From: Candidatus Babelota bacterium | GTDB lineage: Bacteria > Babelota > Babeliae > Babelales > Babelaceae | Reading direction: 5' to 3' | Assembly: GCA_023379005.1 (NCBI GenBank) | Contig: JAMCTG010000005.1 | Coordinates: 372,001 to 436,000 of the forward strand | DNA: 64,000 bases | Part shown: piece after piece, positions 1 through 7,782 of the stretch | Layout of the letters: each line of letters opens with the position of its first letter | How positions within the stretch are numbered: the stretch's first letter is position 1 | Notes under the pieces: generated by a model | Told to the model about the DNA's origin: nothing | Seen by the model: the letters and a program-made list of their open reading frames with translations, nothing else | Databases searched by the model: none | Translations under genes and position numbers: made by a program

Positions 1-1
1 T

Positions 2-334
2 GCTGGAGTTGCAACATCACTCGGGGCAGATTTTGCAAAAATAATTCCACCAAAAGCTAATGAAAATCAAACAAGCGCGCAATTATTACAAATAGCAAAA
101 GCGATAGCAGGAAATACAAAAATAATTTGTTCTGGAGGTCAAGCTACGGACCCTGAAAGATTTTTAAAAACTGTATATGAACAACTTAATATAGGAAACA
201 TTGATGGCACAGCCACTGGAAGAAATATTTATCAAAACAAGTTGAATGATGCTATAAAAATGACCAAAGCTATTTCTGCTCTTGTTTATGAAAATGCAAC
301 TTATGCAAATGCATTAAAAATTTTAAAGAAATGA
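2..334 (+). CDS. fbaB: Class I fructose-bisphosphate aldolase, DhnA/FbaB type (C-terminal part)
   Basis: Open from the left edge (frame starts at base 2) to TGA at 332-334, giving about 110 residues. The fragment reads like the second half of a DeoC/LacD-type TIM barrel. It has a GADFAKIIPP strand, a CSGGQATDPERFL segment (the Gly-Gly phosphate-binding strand) and a final G-ATGRNIYQ motif, the counterpart of the G-x-x-V-G-R-N-I-F-Q signature of archaeal-type class I aldolases. The expected role is reversible cleavage of fructose-1,6-bisphosphate in glycolysis. The Schiff-base lysine should lie upstream of the window. Glycolysis is also represented here by gpmI at 39.1 kb. A related DhnA-family aldolase with another substrate is possible. 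Confidence 0.75.
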   Translation, partial: AGVATSLGADFAKIIPPKANENQTSAQLLQIAKAIAGNTKIICSGGQATDPERFLKTVYEQLNIGNIDGTATGRNIYQNKLNDAIKMTKAISALVYENATYANALKILKK

Positions 335-345
335 ACTTTATTGAT

Positions 346-1203
346 TTATCTTTCTGTAAAAGTTATTTGTTGTGATATTTGATTCTTCGCTTCATCCAGA
401 ATTTTTCTAATTTTAACGACAACTTGGGTTGGATATTTTTTAGAATCCCAAGCATTGCTCAGCTTATCATAAACTTCATATGCAGACTTTTGTAAAGATA
501 AAATTTGACGCATATCAGTTATTGTTTTAGGTTTTTGAATTGCAAATAAATAAAATACCCAATCTTCAGGATAGTTTTTTTGTAAATCTTCATATTTTTT
601 TAGAATTTCTTGCGCAACTAACGTAAATGCCTCTTTTAACATTTGATTTACTTGTCTTATTCTTGGATCTAAAGCATTTTCAGGAAATTTTTTAGAAAGT
701 TCTTCAAATGTCTGATGTATTATTTCTGGTTTTTCTTTTGGAACTTGCAAAGCATAATAAGGCCAATCAGTAAAATTATTTCTTATTTCACTAATTTTCC
801 AAAATGCAGGAATTATACTTGGATATTGAACATCAACTGGGCCAACTATTTTTGAAACATTTCCACCAACTTTCTGTGGAATTAATTTAAATTCGCGTGT
901 TCTAGTATCTTCTTCTAACGCAAAGAAATTTTTTTCAGCAGGTTGAAATTCAAACCTTTTAACAGCAGGGATTGGGCGTAAAATTGTTACATAAATAGTC
1001 GCTACTAAATCTGTGCCTTCAGCTTTACCCTTTTTTGAAATTTTAAATTTAGGATTATCAATATTGACAAGATAAACTATATCAAAGTCAGTCTTGTTTA
1101 AAATTTGAAAATTATTTGAACTCAATTTTAATATTTTCTCAACTTGTGCAAAGATGCAACAACTCATGCACATTAAAAAAGAAAATATTATTTTTATTTT
1201 CAT
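346..1203 (-). CDS. Secreted protein of unknown function, divergent member of the WNRS/PIY family
   Basis: 285 residues with a signal peptide (hydrophobic 4-17, likely cleavage after FA around residue 19). The N-terminal half contains NFQILNKTDFDIVYLV (from about residue 31) and later KLIPQK. These align by eye with the W-N-R-S-x-x-PIY and x-x-PQK motifs of the three secreted proteins immediately upstream on the same strand, so I read it as a fourth, diverged member. The C-terminal half (about 170-285) is charged and probably helical, without a motif I recognise. It lies 34 bp after the ankyrin gene and may be co-transcribed. No catalytic signature is visible. Confidence 0.6.
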   Translation of the reverse strand: MKIKIIFSFLMCMSCCIFAQVEKILKLSSNNFQILNKTDFDIVYLVNIDNPKFKISKKGKAEGTDLVATIYVTILRPIPAVKRFEFQPAEKNFFALEEDTRTREFKLIPQKVGGNVSKIVGPVDVQYPSIIPAFWKISEIRNNFTDWPYYALQVPKEKPEIIHQTFEELSKKFPENALDPRIRQVNQMLKEAFTLVAQEILKKYEDLQKNYPEDWVFYLFAIQKPKTITDMRQILSLQKSAYEVYDKLSNAWDSKKYPTQVVVKIRKILDEAKNQISQQITFTER

Positions 1204-1236
1204 ACCGATTATTCCTTTTTTTAATTACAATCCAAT

Positions 1237-2052
1237 TTATTTCGCACCTGCTTCAAAAAGAATTTTTAATATTTCTTGAGCTTTAGGGGACCTTTTATTT
1301 TCACACAATTGTAATATCGCAAGCTGGAACGCACTCTCATTATCAATATTTTTTAAATCTAATTTCGCATTATTTTTTAATAACAATTTGAATACATCAA
1401 GATTACTATTTTTAATAGCATTCATTATAGGTGTGTTTTTTGTTCTATCATCTTGAATATTAATATTCATTTTTGCACCTCTAGCAAGAAGCGCTTCAAT
1501 TTGGCCTACAGTTGCTGTTGGCTTAGCAGTTTCAACTAATAATTCTTTTGCAGATTTTTCAATATCTGATGGTGTAGCTCTTGTATAAAGTTCTGTTTTT
1601 TCAGGAAGATCATTTACACTAATATTACCTTTGAATGGATATCCACTTATTTCTGTTTGAGCACCGAAATATTTAGAATCTTGTGGCACAACTTTTGGTC
1701 TTCCTTTGTCAGTTATAACTTTTGCATAAACATTTCTATTATCTGTTACTGTATAAATATAAATAATATCATTAAATTGTGGCTTACGTGTCGCAATCGC
1801 TAATTTTGCTTTATTAGATTTTCCAGTATTTGCACAATCTTTTTCGTTCGGCTTAAGTTCTGTAAACCCTTTTTGCAAAGGATCGCCTCCGCCTTTAACA
1901 TAACTGTAATAAATTGGAGAACTGGTGTTGTTCCATAATTCAAAACCAGGATCTGCTGAGCATCCAGAATATGGAGCTTTTGTATCTTTCGAGACACCAG
2001 CAAAAAGATTGGCAACCGAAATTAAAGCTAAGCTTAACAATAATTTTTTCAT
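1237..2052 (-). CDS. Secreted WNNS/PIY-domain protein with C-terminal ankyrin repeats
   Basis: 271 residues: signal peptide (1-18, cleaved after LFA), then an N-terminal domain with FELWNNTSSPIYYSY at about residues 38-52 and VVPQDSKYF further on. The same two landmarks occur in the neighbouring genes. Residues about 175-270 hold two to three ankyrin repeats (NTPIMNAIKNSNLDVFKLLLKNNAKLD; ESAFQLAIL; EILKILFEAGAK). Ankyrin repeats are protein-protein interaction modules, and in secreted proteins of intracellular bacteria they often bind host proteins; that role is inference here. It appears to be a fusion of the local secreted domain with an ankyrin tail that its neighbours lack. Confidence 0.75.
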   Translation of the reverse strand: MKKLLLSLALISVANLFAGVSKDTKAPYSGCSADPGFELWNNTSSPIYYSYVKGGGDPLQKGFTELKPNEKDCANTGKSNKAKLAIATRKPQFNDIIYIYTVTDNRNVYAKVITDKGRPKVVPQDSKYFGAQTEISGYPFKGNISVNDLPEKTELYTRATPSDIEKSAKELLVETAKPTATVGQIEALLARGAKMNINIQDDRTKNTPIMNAIKNSNLDVFKLLLKNNAKLDLKNIDNESAFQLAILQLCENKRSPKAQEILKILFEAGAK

Positions 2053-2063
2053 TTTTAATCTTT

Positions 2064-2522
2064 CTATTTTGTAAAGATTCTGTCTTCTATAACAGCTTCT
2101 TTCTTCAAATCTGTAACAGCATTACTTGTTGATCGTCCATGTTCTGTTTTTTTGGTAAAGAAACTACCTTTTTGAGGAATCACTTTGCCATCAGCTGTAT
2201 ACTCTAAATAAATATCTTTAAATGGTTTTTTAAAAGTATAAAAAGAATATTTGCTATTTTTTTTAGGTTCATTTCCCGTAAGACCAAAAGTAAATTGATT
2301 TTTATTTTGCGTGAATCCACCTAGTACAGAATCATCAAAATATGCAACCTTATCAGGATTTATAGTTCTCCATAAAGATCGCTCATCAAGATTTGTGGAA
2401 ATTGAAAAATAAATTGGTTTTTTTGATCTATTCCAAATTTCCATGTCAAATGCTTTAATTTGAACAAAATTACAGATTATTAACCCTACTGATACTAAAA
2501 ACGATTTCTTTAAAAAATTCAT
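2064..2522 (-). CDS. Small secreted WNRS/PIY-domain protein
   Basis: About 152 residues from the ATG at 2522, which has a good ribosome-binding site (GAAGGGAAAA) just upstream. A longer in-frame reading to 2573 lacks one. Signal peptide MNFLKKSFLVSVGLIICNFV, then MEIWNRSKKPIYFSI, a YSFYTFKKPFKDIYLEY strand, VIPQKGSFF and a TEHGRSTSNAV tail. It is a close tandem paralogue of the gene at 2679-3260, sharing the signal peptide almost word for word and about 45 bp of upstream DNA. Function unknown; a single small extracellular beta domain is likely. Confidence 0.7.
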   Translation of the reverse strand: MNFLKKSFLVSVGLIICNFVQIKAFDMEIWNRSKKPIYFSISTNLDERSLWRTINPDKVAYFDDSVLGGFTQNKNQFTFGLTGNEPKKNSKYSFYTFKKPFKDIYLEYTADGKVIPQKGSFFTKKTEHGRSTSNAVTDLKKEAVIEDRIFTK

Positions 2523-2678
2523 TATTTTTCCCTTCTTTTTAACTTTTATCTTTATTAATAGCTTACCAATCATACAATTTAAATATCAACAGTTTGTAAA
2601 TAATTATTAATTATAGGACAAAAAATATTCAAATTAGTATTATTCATAATAAAGAGTTATTTTCTTCTTTTTATTAAT

Positions 2679-3260
2679 TTAATTTGTGAAAATTTCTTCT
2701 TTTTTTGTAACCACTTTGGGATCATTCCAATCTGATTCTCTTACAGAATTAGATAATGAATAGCCGTGTTCAGTTTGTTGTTCCCAAGCAAAAGCTTTTT
2801 TCTTTTGAGGCATTAACTTTTTATCTTTGGCCTCTAAATAGATATTTTTAAATGGCTTATTTAATTTAACTGTATAAACAGAATAACTTTTTCCTTTTTC
2901 AAGCTTAGGAGCAAAAGCTATAAAAAGTTTGTCTTTTCCTTCTGTAAACTCATTCATTTGTCTATCAGGGAAAAATTGATAACTTCCAGGACGTAATACT
3001 AACCAAATAGATCCCCTCAAAATGTTTTTCGCTTGTGAATTCGAACGCTCTGCTGATTTTATGACATCAGAAAAATAATAATTTGGGCCTCCCCACATTA
3101 TTTCCCAATTTTGGGAATTATTAGAATTTTCTGCCGCAATTATATAATAAATAGGTTCTTCAGATCTATTCCATATTTCAAGCTGATAAGTTTTGATTTG
3201 GACAAAATTACAGATTATTAGCCCTATGGATACTAAAAAAAATTTCTTTAAAAACTTCAT
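2679..3260 (-). CDS. Small secreted WNRS/PIY-domain protein (paralogue)
   Basis: 193 residues from the ATG at 3260 (AAAGGA 9 bases upstream; a TTG three codons earlier is less likely). Signal peptide MKFLKKFFLVSIGLIICNFV, then LEIWNRSEEPIYYII, YSVYTVKLNKPFKNIYLEA, LMPQKKKAF and TEHGYSLSNSV. It has about 40 residues between the motifs that the 2064-2522 paralogue lacks. The intergenic DNA upstream of both genes carries the shared string TATAATTTAAATATCAACAG (one or two changes), so promoter and gene were duplicated together. Function unknown. Confidence 0.7.
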   Translation of the reverse strand: MKFLKKFFLVSIGLIICNFVQIKTYQLEIWNRSEEPIYYIIAAENSNNSQNWEIMWGGPNYYFSDVIKSAERSNSQAKNILRGSIWLVLRPGSYQFFPDRQMNEFTEGKDKLFIAFAPKLEKGKSYSVYTVKLNKPFKNIYLEAKDKKLMPQKKKAFAWEQQTEHGYSLSNSVRESDWNDPKVVTKKEEIFTN

Positions 3261-3351
3261 TATTTTCAATCCTTTTTTTATTTTTACCTTTATTAATAGC
3301 TTACCAATTATATAATTTAAATATCAACAGTTTGAAAATATTTGCTTATTA

Positions 3352-3381
3352 TTGACTACTTTATATTCAAACTGATATATT
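3352..3381 (+). promoter_or_regulatory. Extended -10 promoter for the delta-60 operon
   Basis: TTGACT (3352-3357), an 18-base spacer, then TG-A-TATATT (TG at 3373-3374, hexamer 3376-3381). This is a sigma-70-type promoter with an extended -10, about 30 bases before the ATG of the small basic protein at 3412. It would drive the rightward run to 7732. Confidence 0.6.
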
Positions 3382-3411
3382 AATAATAAAGGCAAAATAA
3401 GGAAAAATAGT

Positions 3412-3666
3412 ATGTCTAAACAGAAAAAATTGGCCCATTTAAAGATAGGAATGGAAGAGACCAAGCATTCAAAAGTAATGACCAAGCCACATGGCGTATA
3501 TGCAAAAAGAAATTTTGCTGAAGCTGACAAAAAATACCTCTATCCTTCTGATTGGAATTTTGTTGGTAGAATTTCGTCAAAAGGGCATTCTACTCGTAAA
3601 AATTCAGCAAAAGCTAAAGCTGGTAAGGAAAAAAATAGATATGGTGGAAAAAAGTTTGTCAAATAA
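3412..3666 (+). CDS. Small lysine-rich basic protein
   Basis: 84 residues, very basic (about 20 Lys plus several Arg and His), no signal peptide, with an RBS (AAGGAAAAATAG) before ATG. The C-terminal half is KGHSTRKNSAKAKAGKEKNRYGGKKF, typical of nucleic-acid-binding tails or unstructured basic peptides. It lies directly downstream of a promoter, and its stop is 9 bases before the first delta-60 gene, whose RBS overlaps its end, so translation is probably coupled. No family recognised. The composition and well-formed start argue for a real gene rather than chance. Confidence 0.6.
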   Translation: MSKQKKLAHLKIGMEETKHSKVMTKPHGVYAKRNFAEADKKYLYPSDWNFVGRISSKGHSTRKNSAKAKAGKEKNRYGGKKFVK

Positions 3667-3675
3667 AGGATAAAT

Positions 3676-5028
3676 GTGATAAAAAAGTTTTTAATCTTTA
3701 TCTTTTTTTTAGCAAATTCAATTTTTTCTGCCGGAAATTTAGATACGTCCTTCAATAATACTGGATTCAATATAACGCAAGAGGGTATAGAATCTGAAGC
3801 TATGGCCCTAGTTATCCAGCCTGATGGTAAAATACTTGCTGCAGGATCAGCAATAATGCCAAATAATACAACAATTGGAATAATATCACGATATAAAATA
3901 GATGGATCTTTAGATTTGGCATTTGGTAATAATGGTAAAATTTTAGTTAGAGTTCCTCAATACCAAAATTGCGGTATTACTGACATAAAAATAGATTCAA
4001 ATTCTAAAATTGTTGCCTCCTGTATAGCGTTTAATACTCATGATAGTCCTCATGCATTTGCTGCAAGATTTTTACCTTCTGGTAGTTTAGATTCAACTTT
4101 TAATAATCAAGGTTTTTCTGGTTTAAATGAAATTTCTGCAGCTCATTCCTTAGATATCCAAACCGATGGAAAAATTTTATTAGCTGGAGAAATTTATCAG
4201 GATAATACAAAAAGAATAGCTATATTTAGATTTAACAATGATGGTAGTTATATTGATAATCTTAATATATTCCCAACAGCTCAACAATTTGCAAATTTGG
4301 AAAGCATCTGTAAAAAAATTATAGTTCAGCCAAATAATAAAATTTTAATTGTAGGTAATATAGGCCAAACTCATTTTATGTTAACAAGATTAACTCCAGC
4401 TGGTTTAATGGATAACTTATTTAATTCAGGCGCTACTTCTATAAATTCTGGATTAAATGCAACTAGACCTGCTACTTCTATGGTTCTTCAACCCGATGGA
4501 AAAATCATTGTAGGTGGAAGATATGGAAATAGTTTGACATTATGGCGTTTTAATAGTGATGGAACTATTGATACATCTTTCAGTGGAGGAGTCAATGGAG
4601 GTTTAATTCAAGTAAGTTCACAAACAAAAAAAGTAGTTGATTTAAAATTACAGACTGATGGAAAAATTATAGCGATCGGGAATGTGTATCCTGGACCCAC
4701 AAAATTCCAATTAATTCGTTTGAGTACATCTGGTATAAAAGATTATTCTTTTGGAACTAATGGAATTGTAACAGTAACAATTGGTACAGCGTGTCGTGCT
4801 AATGCTTTGGCAATTCAAAATGATGGAAAAATAGTAATTTGCGGACAATCAAACTTATTGGGCCAAAATCATTTAATGATAGCAAGATTTAATGCGCAAT
4901 CAGCTCCACAGCCAATGATAATAAGCGAAACAGAATATGCTGGTGAAGTTGGGTCTGGTGTTCTCGGTAAAAGACCCACAGAAGAAGAAAAAGAAGAAAC
5001 TGGAATTAAAAAAATTAAAAAAGAATAA
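3676..5028 (+). CDS. Secreted delta-60 repeat protein 1, seven-bladed propeller-like, with NLS-like tail
   Basis: 450 residues from GTG (AAAGGA five bases before). Signal peptide 1-18 (cleaved after FSA), then seven repeats of about 55 residues of the delta-60 type: G-x-L-D-x-x-F-x-x-x-G beginning GNLDTSFNNTG, each followed by a QPDGKI(L/I)-(A/V)-G strand pair. Repeats 4 and 5 are degenerate. Seven such units are consistent with a seven-bladed beta-propeller (inference). The last 25 residues leave the fold: GKRPTEEEKEE then KKIKKE, two basic clusters around an acidic linker. It is the first of three tandem paralogues, all exactly 450 residues long. Ligand and role unknown. Confidence 0.8.
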   Translation: MIKKFLIFIFFLANSIFSAGNLDTSFNNTGFNITQEGIESEAMALVIQPDGKILAAGSAIMPNNTTIGIISRYKIDGSLDLAFGNNGKILVRVPQYQNCGITDIKIDSNSKIVASCIAFNTHDSPHAFAARFLPSGSLDSTFNNQGFSGLNEISAAHSLDIQTDGKILLAGEIYQDNTKRIAIFRFNNDGSYIDNLNIFPTAQQFANLESICKKIIVQPNNKILIVGNIGQTHFMLTRLTPAGLMDNLFNSGATSINSGLNATRPATSMVLQPDGKIIVGGRYGNSLTLWRFNSDGTIDTSFSGGVNGGLIQVSSQTKKVVDLKLQTDGKIIAIGNVYPGPTKFQLIRLSTSGIKDYSFGTNGIVTVTIGTACRANALAIQNDGKIVICGQSNLLGQNHLMIARFNAQSAPQPMIISETEYAGEVGSGVLGKRPTEEEKEETGIKKIKKE

Positions 5029-5030
5029 AT

Positions 5031-6383
5031 ATGTTAAAAAGAATTTTAAAATCCTTAATAATTTCAATAATTTATAATTCATTATTTGCCGGTGGTAATC
5101 TCGATACTTCGTTTGGAACTAATGGGATTGTAATTTCTCAAATAGGCGCAGAATCTGAAGCAAAAGCAGTAACTACTGCGCAAAATGGAAAAATAATTGC
5201 CGTGGGTCGTGCATGGCTTGAGCAAATTGAACATGATCGATGTGTTATTGCAAGATACAATTTAAATGGTTCACTAGATTTAGCATTTGGAACAAATGGG
5301 AGAGTTATTTTTGATATTAATAATCAAGATTCTGTTCTTTCAAATGTTAAAATTGATACAAATTCTAATATTGTTATTGCAGGAAATTTAAATGAAGAAG
5401 AGCAAACAGTTGGTTTTATTTCAAGAGTTTTATCAAATGGGGCTATAGACACAAGTTTTGGTCAAAATGGAATCGTTAAATTAGATTCTCTTGGTATTAC
5501 AGAATATTCGCAGATCGAATCTATTGATGTGCAAAATAATGGAAAAATAATTGCTATAGGGTATGAAGAAAATGAAGATCAAGAAAAAGATACTATAATT
5601 CTTAGATTTAATATTAATGGCAGTTTAGATAATTCTTTTGGTGCGAATGGTATTATTAGACCTCCATTCCAAGGATCACAAAGCTTGGGTTTAAAAATTA
5701 TAATCCAACCAGATAACAAAATTTTGGCACTGATGCGTATTGATCAAGGATATTCATTAGCTAGATATAATTCAGACGGTACATTAGATACTACTTTTGG
5801 AAATTTAGGAATAGTTACAGGTAATCAATATATGAATTATATGAATCTCCAAACCGATGGAAAAATTGTATTAGCTGGAAGATTACAAAATAGTTTTGTT
5901 TTAAACAGATTAAATAATAACGGAACAAATGATGCATCATTTACAAATGGATTAAGTTCAGTTCCATATCTTGAATCCCGTTCAATGGGCATGATATTAC
6001 AAAATGATGAAAAAATTATAACAAAATTTAATTATGAGTTTGGCCCAACATGGAAATATAAATTAATAAGATTTAATCAAAATGGAGTTTTAGATACGTC
6101 ATTTGGAAATAATGGAATTGTTGATTCAGAAATAGGAAAATCAAGATTTATTTATGATTTAGCAATTACACAAGACGGAAAATTAATTATATGTGGAACT
6201 TCTTCTTTACCAGGAATTGAATATGACCATTTTATGTTAGGTAGATATAAAACCTCTGCTGAACAAGAAGTTGTCGAAACTTATGAGCAACAATATAAAT
6301 ATTTACCTTATGGGAAAAGACCTAGTGAAGGCAAAGAAAAAGAAGAAATTGAAGCAACTTTAAAAAAAGTTAAAAGAGAATGA
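5031..6383 (+). CDS. Secreted delta-60 repeat protein 2
   Basis: 450 residues, starting 2 bases after the previous stop. Signal peptide 1-20 (cleaved after LFA), then seven delta-60 repeats with well-kept GNLDTSFGTNG, GSLDLAFG, GAIDTSFG, GSLDNSFG, GTLDTTFG, GTNDASF and GVLDTSFG starts. The C-terminal tail is YGKRPSEGKEKEEIEA then LKKVKRE, the same basic-acidic-basic pattern as its neighbours although the intervening residues differ. The tight spacing implies one transcript with genes 1 and 3. Proteins of this repeat class are widespread in secreted bacterial proteins but lack an agreed function; a binding propeller is the natural guess. Confidence 0.8.
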   Translation: MLKRILKSLIISIIYNSLFAGGNLDTSFGTNGIVISQIGAESEAKAVTTAQNGKIIAVGRAWLEQIEHDRCVIARYNLNGSLDLAFGTNGRVIFDINNQDSVLSNVKIDTNSNIVIAGNLNEEEQTVGFISRVLSNGAIDTSFGQNGIVKLDSLGITEYSQIESIDVQNNGKIIAIGYEENEDQEKDTIILRFNINGSLDNSFGANGIIRPPFQGSQSLGLKIIIQPDNKILALMRIDQGYSLARYNSDGTLDTTFGNLGIVTGNQYMNYMNLQTDGKIVLAGRLQNSFVLNRLNNNGTNDASFTNGLSSVPYLESRSMGMILQNDEKIITKFNYEFGPTWKYKLIRFNQNGVLDTSFGNNGIVDSEIGKSRFIYDLAITQDGKLIICGTSSLPGIEYDHFMLGRYKTSAEQEVVETYEQQYKYLPYGKRPSEGKEKEEIEATLKKVKRE

Positions 6384-6385
6384 AT

Positions 6386-7732
6386 ATGTTAAAACAAATT
6401 TTAAAAATATTAACAATTTCAGTAATTTATAATTCATTATTTGCTGCTGGCAATTTAGATACTTCTTTTGGAGTTGGCGGATATGCCATTAATCGAGTTG
6501 GTCAAGAGTCCGAAGCAAGAGCATTAGTTATACAACCTGATGGAAAAATAATTGCAGTCGGAAACGTGTTTATAAATAATAGAGAAAAATCTATTGTTGC
6601 AAGATACAATTCAAATGGGTCGCTTGATTCAACATTCAGTACGGTTGGAACAGCGATTTTTGATATACCCGGTCACGAATCTTTTCTTTGGGATGTTAAA
6701 ATAGATTGGAATTCTAAGATTGTTGTTTCAGGAATTATTGATGAAGATGAATTCCCTAGAGGATTTGTTTCAAGATTTTTATCAAATGGTACAAGAGATA
6801 CAACTTTTGGTTTGTATGGAATGATTAGACTAGATACTATTGGTATAAATGAAGATTCTAAAATATTTTCTATTGCTATACAAAGTGATGGCAAAATTAT
6901 TGCGATAGGAGATAAAGGTTTAGAAACCGAATTTGGAAATCCAATAAAAGAGACAATAATTTGTAGATTTAATTCAGATGGTAGTTTAGATAATTCTTTC
7001 GGTACAAATGGAATAATTATGCCTCCATTTGAATGGAGTTCAGGCAATAAAATTTTACTTCAAACAAATAACAAAATTTTAGCGTTAATGGAAATTCCTG
7101 AAGGTTCTGCTTTGGCAAGGTATAATTCGAATGGAACTTTGGATAACACATTTGGAACTGGAGGAATAGTCCAAAGCAATTTAAGTCATAAGTCCATGGA
7201 TCTGCAAAGCGATGGTAAAATTGTCTTAGTTGGTAAATTTGGAGATCATTTTACTTTAACAAGATACAACAATAATGGAACAATCGATACATCATTTGTA
7301 GATGGGTTAAACTCAATTCAATATGTAGAACCTCGTTCGATGAAATTAACTTTACAAAATAATGGCCAAATTATAACAAGTTTTAATTATCAATTTGGAT
7401 CGGTATGGAAATATAAACTTGTCAGATTTAATGCAGATGGAACTTTAGATGATACTTTTGGAAATAATGGAATTGTTGAGTCGGAAGCAGTAAGGTCAAG
7501 ATTTGTTTATGAAATGGCAATACAAAATGATGGAAAATTAGTTTTATGTGGTTCTTCGTCTTTACCTGGCGTTGCAAATGATCATTTGATGCTAGTAAGA
7601 TATAAAACTGCTTCTCCTACATCAGAAACAATTAGCGAACTTTCTGAGGAAAAATATATACCTTATGAAAAAAGACCTAGCGCAGAAAAAGAAGAAGAAG
7701 AAATCGAAACTAAAAAAATTAAAAAAGATTAA
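6386..7732 (+). CDS. Secreted delta-60 repeat protein 3
   Basis: 448 residues from the ATG at 6386, which matches the MLKxIL start of paralogue 2. An ATG two codons earlier (6380) overlaps the previous stop as ATGA and gives 450. Signal peptide to LFA, seven delta-60 repeats (GNLDTSFG through GTLDDTFG), and the tail EKRPSAEKEEEEIET then KKIKKD. It is closest to paralogue 2 in sequence. It is the last gene of the unit, and a strong hairpin terminator follows within 10 bases. Confidence 0.8.
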   Translation: MLKQILKILTISVIYNSLFAAGNLDTSFGVGGYAINRVGQESEARALVIQPDGKIIAVGNVFINNREKSIVARYNSNGSLDSTFSTVGTAIFDIPGHESFLWDVKIDWNSKIVVSGIIDEDEFPRGFVSRFLSNGTRDTTFGLYGMIRLDTIGINEDSKIFSIAIQSDGKIIAIGDKGLETEFGNPIKETIICRFNSDGSLDNSFGTNGIIMPPFEWSSGNKILLQTNNKILALMEIPEGSALARYNSNGTLDNTFGTGGIVQSNLSHKSMDLQSDGKIVLVGKFGDHFTLTRYNNNGTIDTSFVDGLNSIQYVEPRSMKLTLQNNGQIITSFNYQFGSVWKYKLVRFNADGTLDDTFGNNGIVESEAVRSRFVYEMAIQNDGKLVLCGSSSLPGVANDHLMLVRYKTASPTSETISELSEEKYIPYEKRPSAEKEEEEIETKKIKKD

Positions 7733-7740
7733 TAGCTATA

Positions 7741-7777
7741 AAAAAAAGACCTAGAAATAATCTAGGTCTTTTTTTTT
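7741..7777. terminator. Bidirectional Rho-independent terminator
   Basis: AAAAAGACCTAG, loop AAATAAT, CTAGGTCTTTTTTTT: a perfect A/T-flanked 12-bp stem between convergent genes. It serves the delta-60 operon on the plus strand and nrdB on the minus strand. Confidence 0.9.
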
Positions 7778-7782
7778 GTTTT

